The position numbers and the translations under genes were made by a program. Below the pieces are notes generated by a model. The model was not told the DNA's origin and made no database searches. It saw only the letters and a program-made list of their open reading frames with translations. This document shows positions 7,472 to 13,258 of a DNA stretch of 13,258 nucleotides, one piece after another. The stretch comes from Gammaproteobacteria bacterium (GTDB lineage Bacteria > Pseudomonadota > Gammaproteobacteria > Thiohalomonadales > Thiohalomonadaceae), in NCBI GenBank assembly GCA_026193675.1, contig JAPHSO010000225.1:1-13258 (forward strand), read 5' to 3'. The stretch's first letter is position 1, and each line of letters starts with the position of its first letter.

Positions 7472-8418
7472 GTGATTCGCCAGAGCAGCTTCAGGAAGAG
7501 AAAGAGTTACCAACTATGGAACAGTTTAGTGCGCTTTTGAAAAAGACTCGTGAATCCAAAGAGATCAGTCTGGAGAAGGTTGCCAGCGATCTACGTCTGA
7601 ATAGTGCTCTGATTCAGGCGCTTGAAAATAGTGATTCAGAAAATCTCCCCTCGAAGATATTTGTTATGGGATATCTGCGAAGCTATGCCCGTCTACTGGG
7701 TGTTGATGAGAGTGGATTAGAGCAGATTGATCTATCAGCTATTCAATCCTCGGTTGATGTGAAGACCAATCTGGCCGGGCCATCAGAAACGACCAGCAAG
7801 CATCTATCCGTCCGTTTGGTGACCTATCTGATTGTTATCGGTATCGCTTCGTTGTTGGGGGCCTGGTGGTTCTCTATGCAGAGCGACATTTCAAAGATTA
7901 TGGCGGTTGATGAGTATCAGCAACAGAATGAGTCGGTTAGTAATGATTCATTTGCACTTCCTGAGCAGAGTGGCGATGCTGAAGAGAGTCCGGCTCTAGC
8001 TCCTGAACCTGAAGTTTCTGCTGATAGTGATAGTGACGAGGCCGATCAGAGTCCGGTTACTGTGGTCGCGGCCCCTGCAGATGATGTTGCAGCTAATGAT
8101 TCTGCAGTTGAAGAGGTTGCCGCTGAGCCGCAAGTGGAACCTGTTGCTCAGTCTGAACTGACCATCACCTATCTTGACGATAGCTGGACGGAGGTCTCTG
8201 ATGCCGATGAAAGCAGATTGCTTTATGGGCTTTATAAGAAGGGACGTGAGATAGTTCTTCAGGGTGTTGCGCCATTTACCCTCTTCTTTGGCTTCGCCCC
8301 AGGGGTGATTGTGACGCACAATGAGGAGCAGATTGACCATACCGCATTTCATAAAAATGGTGTGGCGCGCTTCAAGGTTGGTAAGGCGGAAGATAACCAT
8401 CTGCCAAATGAGAACTAA
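7468..8418 (+). CDS. rodZ: Cytoskeletal/cell-shape protein RodZ
   Basis: RodZ is a bitopic inner-membrane protein that links the MreB cytoskeleton to the peptidoglycan elongation machinery. It has 316 residues. The cytoplasmic helix-turn-helix domain (HTH_25, about 18-80) includes LLKKTRESKEISLEKVASDL and IFVMGYLRSYARLLGV. In the family this fold binds MreB rather than DNA. One transmembrane segment lies at about 115-137 (VRLVTYLIVIGIASLLGAWW). A long periplasmic linker rich in Asp, Glu, Ser, Ala and Val (about 150-228) leads to the C-terminal DUF4115 beta domain (about 229-305), starting ELTITYLDDSWTEVSDAD. The ATG overlaps the pilW stop by four bases. Confidence 0.94.
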   Translation: MSDSPEQLQEEKELPTMEQFSALLKKTRESKEISLEKVASDLRLNSALIQALENSDSENLPSKIFVMGYLRSYARLLGVDESGLEQIDLSAIQSSVDVKTNLAGPSETTSKHLSVRLVTYLIVIGIASLLGAWWFSMQSDISKIMAVDEYQQQNESVSNDSFALPEQSGDAEESPALAPEPEVSADSDSDEADQSPVTVVAAPADDVAANDSAVEEVAAEPQVEPVAQSELTITYLDDSWTEVSDADESRLLYGLYKKGREIVLQGVAPFTLFFGFAPGVIVTHNEEQIDHTAFHKNGVARFKVGKAEDNHLPNEN

Positions 8419-8452
8419 CCCCTCCAATTCATTGCCTTAAACAAGGGTAAAT

Positions 8453-9535
8453 ATGATTCCTGAAAACAGTATCGTGCGACGCAAGTCGCGTCAGATAATG
8501 GTCGGCTCGGTAGCGGTAGGTGGTGACGCCCCCATAACCGTGCAGAGTATGACCAATACCGAAACCTGTGATGTTGATGCCACGGTGGCGCAGATCCGCA
8601 GGCTAGAGGCTGTGGGTGCCGATATTGTGAGGGTCTCAGTACCCTCGTTAGAGGCGGCAGAGGCCTTTGCCAGAATTCGTGAACAGGTTGAAGTTCCACT
8701 GGTGAGTGATATTCATTTTGATCACAAAATTGCACTTAAGGTGCTCGATCTAGGGGTCGACTGCCTGCGTATCAATCCGGGCAATATCGGTAAGGATGAG
8801 CGTGTTCGAGCGGTTGTCGAGTCAGCAAGAGATCATAATGTACCGATTCGCATTGGTGTCAATGCCGGTTCGCTGGAGAAGGAGATCCAGAAAAGGTACG
8901 GTGAGCCAACACCTGCTGCGATGGTGGAGTCGGCAATGCGCCATATCGATATTCTAGACCGTCTCGATTTTCAGAATTTTAAGGTGAGCCTCAAGGCCTC
9001 AGATGTCTTTATGACCGTAGCCGCCTACAGAGAGCTGGCAGGACAGATTGAGCAGCCGCTCCATCTGGGAATTACCGAAGCGGGTGGTTTTCGCCCAGGC
9101 ACGGTAAAGTCAGCTATAGGGCTTGGAATGTTACTGGCAGACGGTATCGGTGATACAATTCGCGTCTCACTCGCGGCTGATCCCGTGGAGGAGATAAAGG
9201 TCGGTTTTGATATCCTCAAAAGTCTACATCTGCGTAGTAAGGGGATTAACCTGATCGCCTGTCCATCCTGCTCACGGCAAAATTTTGATGTGATCGCTAC
9301 GGTTAATGAACTGGAGTCACGCATTGAGGATATTCTTGAGCCGATGAGTGTAGCGGTTATCGGTTGTGTGGTTAATGGCCCGGGTGAGGCGCGTGAGGCA
9401 GACCTTGGTCTGACTGGCGGACAGCCCAATCTGCTCTATATCAACGGTGAGCCAGATGGCAAGTTGAACAATGAAGAGCTGGTTGATCGCCTGGAAGCAC
9501 AAATTCGACAGCAGATTGAAGATAGAAAAAAGTAG
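8453..9535 (+). CDS. ispG: 4-hydroxy-3-methylbut-2-enyl diphosphate synthase IspG (GcpE)
   Basis: IspG carries out the penultimate step of the MEP isoprenoid pathway, the reductive opening of MEcPP to HMBPP with a 4Fe-4S cluster. It has 360 residues (E. coli 372, which has a longer tail). The TIM-barrel domain contains [42 protein letters not shown] and [10 protein letters not shown]. Cluster ligands are Cys270 and Cys273 (IACPSCSRQ), Cys305 ([11 protein letters not shown]) and Glu312, with numbering identical to E. coli. AGGG at 8444-8447, five bases before the ATG, supports the start. It is the second Fe-S enzyme in this block and depends on cluster supply. It sits 34 bases after rodZ and 29 before hisS. 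Confidence 0.98.
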   Translation: MIPENSIVRRKSRQIMVGSVAVGGDAPITVQSMTNTETCDVDATVAQIRRLEAVGADIVRVSVPSLEAAEAFARIREQVEVPLVSDIHFDHKIALKVLDLGVDCLRINPGNIGKDERVRAVVESARDHNVPIRIGVNAGSLEKEIQKRYGEPTPAAMVESAMRHIDILDRLDFQNFKVSLKASDVFMTVAAYRELAGQIEQPLHLGITEAGGFRPGTVKSAIGLGMLLADGIGDTIRVSLAADPVEEIKVGFDILKSLHLRSKGINLIACPSCSRQNFDVIATVNELESRIEDILEPMSVAVIGCVVNGPGEAREADLGLTGGQPNLLYINGEPDGKLNNEELVDRLEAQIRQQIEDRKK

Positions 9536-9554
9536 CAGATCACTGAGTAGTCTC

Positions 9555-9558
9555 GGAG
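9555..9558 (+). promoter_or_regulatory. hisS ribosome binding site
   Basis: GGAG lies 6 bases before the TTG at 9565. This supports TTG initiation, since no nearer ATG exists upstream of the conserved [12 protein letters not shown] segment. Confidence 0.65.
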
Positions 9559-9564
9559 TAATTT

Positions 9565-10833
9565 TTGGCGCAACAGATTAAAGCGATTCGGGGGATGAAT
9601 GATATCCTGCCGGAAAATATTCATTACTGGCATCGTATTGAGGGGACAGTACGTACCCTGCTCGGGCGTTATGGCTATAACGAGATCCGTATGCCGGTCA
9701 TTGAGAAGACTGAACTTTTCAAACGTTCGATTGGTGAAGTGACCGATATTGTCGAAAAGGAGATGTATACCTTTGATGACCGTAACGGTGACAGCCTGAC
9801 GATGCGCCCCGAAGGGACTGCCGGCTGTGTGCGTGCCGCAATTCAAAATGGACTGCTGCACAACCAGACCCAGCGACTCTGGTATCAGGGAGCGATGTTT
9901 CGTTATGAGCGACCTCAGAAGGGGCGTTACCGTCAGTTTCACCAAATTGGTGTTGAAGTATTTGGTATGGACGGCCCTGATATTGATGCCGAATTGATTT
10001 TATTATCGGCACGTCTCTGGCGTGAACTGGGAATGGAGTCGATGGTGACCCTGCAACTCAATTCATTGGGTAGTGCAGATTCGCGCGCGGCCTATCGTGA
10101 CAAGCTAACGGCCTATCTTGGCCAACGTAAAGAGCAGCTTGATGAAGATAGCTTGCGTCGCCTCGATTCAAATCCATTGAGGATTCTTGACAGCAAAAAT
10201 CCCGATATGGCCGAGCTCATTGCCAATGCGCCAAAGTTGACCGAAGAGCTTGATGACGAGTCCAAACAGCACTTCGATGCGCTGTGCCGAACGCTTGATG
10301 CGGCAGGGATTAAATATGAGATAAACCCATGTTTGGTTCGTGGACTCGATTACTATAGCAAGACAGTCTTTGAATGGGTCACCGATCTCCTTGGGGCTCA
10401 GGGAACGGTCTGTGCGGGTGGTCGATATGACGGGCTAGTAACTCAACTTGGAGGCAAGGAGAGTTCAGCGGTCGGTTTTGCCATGGGTATTGAGCGACTT
10501 GCTGTGATGATGCAGGAGAATGGCCTGGGTGGCGATGATCATTACCCAGACGCCTACCTGGTGCAGGTTGGTGAGCGGGCGATGCAACAGGGTATGATCG
10601 TTGCTGAAAAGATGCGCGATGCATTGCCAGGACTCAGATTGATCACCCACTGTGGTGGTGGCAGCTTTAAGAGCCAGTTTAAGAAAGCGGACAGGAGTAA
10701 TGCTCAGTTTGCCCTGATATTGGGTGATGATGAGATCGATAAGGGCGAGATAGGCATCAAACCTCTTCGAGGTGGTGAGCAGCAGTTGCTGACTGTCGAT
10801 GCTGCAATTGAATACTTACAACAACAGATTTAG
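9565..10833 (+). CDS. hisS: Histidyl-tRNA synthetase
   Basis: HisS is a class II aminoacyl-tRNA synthetase that charges tRNA-His. It has 422 residues, close to E. coli (424). The N-terminus [10 protein letters not shown] is typical. Motif 2 is [25 protein letters not shown], with the ATP-binding arginine in FRYERP. The histidine signatures are [15 protein letters not shown] (His A) and CAGGRYDGL. Motif 3 is [11 protein letters not shown]. The C-terminal anticodon-binding domain starts near residue 330 ([10 protein letters not shown]) and contains [15 protein letters not shown]. The start is TTG at 9565 with GGAG 6 bases upstream, giving [10 protein letters not shown] as in E. coli (MAKNIQAIRG). 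A TTG start is uncommon for an essential gene and may lower its translation. Confidence 0.97.
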   Translation: MAQQIKAIRGMNDILPENIHYWHRIEGTVRTLLGRYGYNEIRMPVIEKTELFKRSIGEVTDIVEKEMYTFDDRNGDSLTMRPEGTAGCVRAAIQNGLLHNQTQRLWYQGAMFRYERPQKGRYRQFHQIGVEVFGMDGPDIDAELILLSARLWRELGMESMVTLQLNSLGSADSRAAYRDKLTAYLGQRKEQLDEDSLRRLDSNPLRILDSKNPDMAELIANAPKLTEELDDESKQHFDALCRTLDAAGIKYEINPCLVRGLDYYSKTVFEWVTDLLGAQGTVCAGGRYDGLVTQLGGKESSAVGFAMGIERLAVMMQENGLGGDDHYPDAYLVQVGERAMQQGMIVAEKMRDALPGLRLITHCGGGSFKSQFKKADRSNAQFALILGDDEIDKGEIGIKPLRGGEQQLLTVDAAIEYLQQQI

Positions 10834-10843
10834 AGAATAGAAC

Positions 10844-10847
10844 GGAG
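10844..10847 (+). promoter_or_regulatory. yfgM ribosome binding site
   Basis: GGAG lies 9 bases before the GTG at 10857 and supports that codon as the start, giving the family N-terminus EIYQTEDEQVDAIKAWW. Confidence 0.6.
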
Positions 10848-10856
10848 ACAGGCAAC

Positions 10857-11480
10857 GTGGAAATTTACCAGACAGAAGATGAACAGGTCGATGCGATTAA
10901 GGCATGGTGGGAGAAAAATGGTAAGAGCACACTTCTCGCGATTGTGATTGCTCTGGCAGCCGTTTTTGGCTGGAATAACTGGAATGATCACCAAAAATCA
11001 CTCTCTGAGTCTGCCTCAACACGCTATCAAATGATGCTCTCTCAAGTTGTCAAAGATAAAAATGGTGCTGTGGCAATGGGTGAGTCATTGAAGCAAGAGT
11101 TTAAAGGGAGCCACTATTCAGTGTTGGCGGCCCTGATGATTGCCAAAATTGAGGTGGAGCGTAACCAACTTGAAATTGCTGATGCTGAGCTCCGTTGGGC
11201 TGCAGCGCAGAGTAAGAATCCCATTTTTGTTGATCTGGCAAATAGTCGTTTGGCTCGAGTGTTGTTAGCTCAGGGGCGAGCCGATGAGGCGCTTGAGACA
11301 CTCTCGAAGATTAAGAGTGAAAGTTATGCCGGTCTGATTTCAGAAATTGAAGGTGATATCTATATTACTCAGGGTGATCGAGAAAAGGCACGTGCGGCCT
11401 ATCAGAAGGCTCTAACCGGTTATGCTGAAACACCCGAAAAGAGTGAGTTGGTTCAAACCAAATTAGATGATCTCAACTAA
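10857..11480 (+). CDS. yfgM: YfgM, ancillary SecYEG translocon subunit
   Basis: YfgM is an inner-membrane protein with a periplasmic TPR domain. In E. coli it associates with SecYEG and PpiD and helps hand secreted proteins to periplasmic chaperones. It has 207 residues (E. coli 206). The N-terminal motif EIYQTEDEQVDAIKAWWEKNGK is followed by one transmembrane segment at about 23-41, rich in Ala, Ile and Val and ending FGWNNW. The rest is a TPR_21-type helical region with LANSRLARVLLAQGRADEAL and GDREKARAAYQKAL units. The start is GTG at 10857 with GGAG 9 bases upstream. It is 23 bases after hisS and 27 before bamB, the usual order. Confidence 0.93.
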   Translation: MEIYQTEDEQVDAIKAWWEKNGKSTLLAIVIALAAVFGWNNWNDHQKSLSESASTRYQMMLSQVVKDKNGAVAMGESLKQEFKGSHYSVLAALMIAKIEVERNQLEIADAELRWAAAQSKNPIFVDLANSRLARVLLAQGRADEALETLSKIKSESYAGLISEIEGDIYITQGDREKARAAYQKALTGYAETPEKSELVQTKLDDLN

Positions 11481-11507
11481 GCAGATTATTTTACAAATCG
11501 AATTACT

Positions 11508-12677
11508 GTGAAAAACATCTATCTGCTACTTCTGTTGGCCCTTGCAGGCTGTTCAGTTGCCCCCGTCTCAGAAGAGGGGGCGGGCTATCGTGCGGTTGAC
11601 TCTATCTGGACCATCCAGGTGGGACATGGGACTGAAGGCCGACACCTTCTACATGCTCCCGTTGTCGAAGGCGACAGACTCTACGCGGTGAGCTACCGAA
11701 ATATTATTGCCGTCGAGCGCGAAAGTGGTAAAGAGATTTGGCGGAAAAATTTTGAGAGTGCGATTAATACCGGGGTTACCGTCGCCGGTGATCTGCTGCT
11801 GTTTGGCGGTGATGCTGAGATTGTAGCTATCTCAAAGTTAAACGGTGAGCTCATTTGGCGTGCACAGGCCAATAGTGAAATATTGGCTGTCCCGGTTGTC
11901 GCTAACGGACTGGTTTTTATTCGAACAGTTGATGGAAATCTGACCGCCCACGACATTGGTAGTGGCGAACAGCGATGGATCTATCAGTTTAGAGTTCCAA
12001 TCCTTAGCTTGAGAGGTGATGCTCCACCCTCTGTTCAGAGCGACAGGCTTTTTGTGGGAACAGCCGGCGGCAAGGTGATTGCTCTGGATCCTCAGCGTGG
12101 AGACCTGCTCTGGGATAGCGCTCTGGCGGTGGCCCATGGTCGGAATGAGATTGAACGTCTGGTCGATATTGATGCGCCGCTACTGACAACCGTCCATGGG
12201 GTTGTCGCCTCATCATATCAGCAGGGAACCATGTTAATGACGCCGCAATCGGGTCAAGTGATCTGGAAGCGAGATTTTTCAACCATTGGTGGCCACGCTT
12301 TTGATGGTGACAGGCTCTATTTTGGTGATCTTGAGGGTGGGATATGGTCTATCTCTGTAGATAGAGGCGCCACATACTGGAAGCAGCCCAGCCTCGAAGG
12401 TCTTGAGCTGACAAGACCAGCGCTACAGGCCGATATGATTGTTCTGGGTGATAACCGGGGATACGTCCATTGGTTTGCAAAAGGTGATGGTTCAAAGCGC
12501 TTTAGCAAACGGGTAGAGACTCAGAAGGAGAAGTTCCCGATTAAGAGCGCTACCGCTGATTACAACAAGAGTTTTAATGAGAGCAGGGCAATCCTGGCAT
12601 CCCCACTAATTGTTGATGATTGGGCATATCTCATCGATCAACGTGGTGTGCTTGAGGCGTTTAGGCTGAGTAGATAG
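11508..12677 (+). CDS. bamB: Outer-membrane assembly lipoprotein BamB (YfgL)
   Basis: BamB is the beta-propeller lipoprotein of the BAM complex that inserts beta-barrel proteins into the outer membrane. It has 389 residues (E. coli 392). The signal [15 protein letters not shown] ends in a lipobox with Cys15 as the lipid site. An eight-bladed PQQ-like propeller follows, with repeated motifs such as [43 protein letters not shown] and [14 protein letters not shown]. The BamA-contact segments of the family are visible as LSLRG (166-170) and IERLVDID (215-222). The start is GTG at 11508 with no clear Shine-Dalgarno, so initiation may depend on coupling to yfgM. Residues about 328-362 are longer and more basic than in E. 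coli. It ends 2 bases before der. Confidence 0.95.
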   Translation: MKNIYLLLLLALAGCSVAPVSEEGAGYRAVDSIWTIQVGHGTEGRHLLHAPVVEGDRLYAVSYRNIIAVERESGKEIWRKNFESAINTGVTVAGDLLLFGGDAEIVAISKLNGELIWRAQANSEILAVPVVANGLVFIRTVDGNLTAHDIGSGEQRWIYQFRVPILSLRGDAPPSVQSDRLFVGTAGGKVIALDPQRGDLLWDSALAVAHGRNEIERLVDIDAPLLTTVHGVVASSYQQGTMLMTPQSGQVIWKRDFSTIGGHAFDGDRLYFGDLEGGIWSISVDRGATYWKQPSLEGLELTRPALQADMIVLGDNRGYVHWFAKGDGSKRFSKRVETQKEKFPIKSATADYNKSFNESRAILASPLIVDDWAYLIDQRGVLEAFRLSR

Positions 12678-12679
12678 AG

Positions 12680-13258
12680 ATGAAACCTGTTATAGCCCTG
12701 GTGGGGCGCCCCAATGTCGGTAAATCGACCCTGTTCAATGTGCTAACCCGGACCCGGGATGCCATTGTGGCAGACTTTCCCGGGCTTACTCGTGATCGCC
12801 AATATGGTAAGGGAGTGTTGGGTGACGAAGATTATCTGGTTATCGATACCGGTGGTCTGAGCGGTGATGAGAGCGGTATCGACGGTGAGATGGCGGGACA
12901 GTCTCTACAGGCGATTGAAGAGTCCAACGCCGTGCTGTTTATCGTAGACGGTAAACAGGGGCTGACAGCCGCCGATGAAGGTATAGCCAAGCATCTGCGT
13001 CAGACAGGAAAGCAGGTCTTTTTAGTCGTTAACAAAACAGATCGCATTGATCCCGACGTTGCGATTCTCGATTTCTTCTCACTGGGTCTTGGTGAGCCGA
13101 TGGCGATCGCGGCTGCACATAATCGTGGTGTTCGTTCTCTTATCGAAGATGTGTTGGCAAACTTTACCCCTGCTGAAGAAGATGAAGATGAGCAACAAGG
13201 TATCAAAGTTGCCATCGTTGGACGTCCAAATGTTGGTAAATCGACACTGGTTAATCGC
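12680..13258 (+). CDS. der: Ribosome-assembly GTPase Der (EngA), 5' part
   Basis: Der is a double-GTPase protein needed for 50S ribosomal subunit maturation. The first 193 codons are visible and the gene runs off the right edge. The first G domain has P-loop GRPNVGKST (9-17), the switch threonine in PGLTRDR (35-40), DTGG (56-59) and NKTD (118-121). An acidic linker, [10 protein letters not shown] (164-173), leads to the second domain, whose P-loop GRPNVGKST (181-189) is just complete at the edge. The ATG at 12680 starts 2 bases after the bamB stop, with GAGA-type bases at the end of bamB as a weak ribosome site. Two such P-loops in tandem are diagnostic of this family. Confidence 0.97.
   Translation, partial: MKPVIALVGRPNVGKSTLFNVLTRTRDAIVADFPGLTRDRQYGKGVLGDEDYLVIDTGGLSGDESGIDGEMAGQSLQAIEESNAVLFIVDGKQGLTAADEGIAKHLRQTGKQVFLVVNKTDRIDPDVAILDFFSLGLGEPMAIAAAHNRGVRSLIEDVLANFTPAEEDEDEQQGIKVAIVGRPNVGKSTLVNR

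Noticed and set aside
7996..8427. 143-codon minus-strand ORF opposite the rodZ 3' half
   Set aside because: It arises opposite the low-complexity linker of RodZ. The composition is odd and no family is recognisable.
9436..9945. 169-codon minus-strand ORF across the ispG-hisS junction
   Set aside because: It is the longest antisense frame but is wholly explained as the shadow of two conserved genes. No recognisable domain or promoter was seen.

Overview
This window looks like a chromosomal housekeeping segment of a gammaproteobacterium. All genes lie on the + strand, packed tightly, with G+C near one half by eye. It joins two conserved blocks: the ISC iron-sulfur cluster assembly operon (positions 1 to about 5380) and the rlmN-pilW-rodZ-ispG-hisS-yfgM-bamB-der block (5580 to the right edge). 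The protein sequences align closely, from memory, with their Escherichia coli counterparts, often with identical catalytic residue numbers. The order of the second block is the usual gammaproteobacterial one. A separate cysteine desulfurase in front of iscS, and a pilW gene, point to an environmental gammaproteobacterium rather than an enteric. I cannot name the genus.

Region 1 (1-1549): the 3' end of a NifS/IscS-like cysteine desulfurase, then a complete iscS. Region 2 (1550-5380): a 125-base gap holding a promoter-like TATAAT and an inverted repeat, followed by iscU, iscA, hscB, hscA, fdx and iscX with short spacers. IscS supplies sulfur, IscU is the scaffold, and HscB/HscA release the cluster through the LPPVK motif of IscU. 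Fdx supplies electrons, IscA is an A-type carrier, and IscX modulates IscS. iscR is not visible and would be expected to the left.

Region 3 (5381-5579): the only sizeable non-coding stretch. It holds a 10-bp perfect inverted repeat just after iscX, a second weaker hairpin, and a good sigma-70-type promoter for rlmN whose -35 box sits inside an 8-bp perfect inverted repeat. The gene ndk, found just before rlmN in E. coli and Pseudomonas, is absent here.

Region 4 (5580-13258): rlmN (23S rRNA/tRNA A-C2 methylation), pilW (pilus lipoprotein with TPRs), rodZ (cell shape), ispG (MEP isoprenoid pathway), hisS (histidyl-tRNA synthetase), yfgM (Sec translocon partner), bamB (outer-membrane assembly lipoprotein) and the first 193 codons of der (ribosome-assembly GTPase). 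Gaps run from overlaps to 34 bases, so this is probably one long transcription unit. Two of its enzymes, RlmN and IspG, are 4Fe-4S proteins, which links them to the ISC block next door.

I found no mobile element, CRISPR array, RNA gene, phage gene or defence system, and nothing I would call a new biological system. The points worth checking are the tandem desulfurases, the three regulatory-looking hairpins, the missing ndk, the run of non-ATG starts, and a basic insertion near the C-terminus of BamB.
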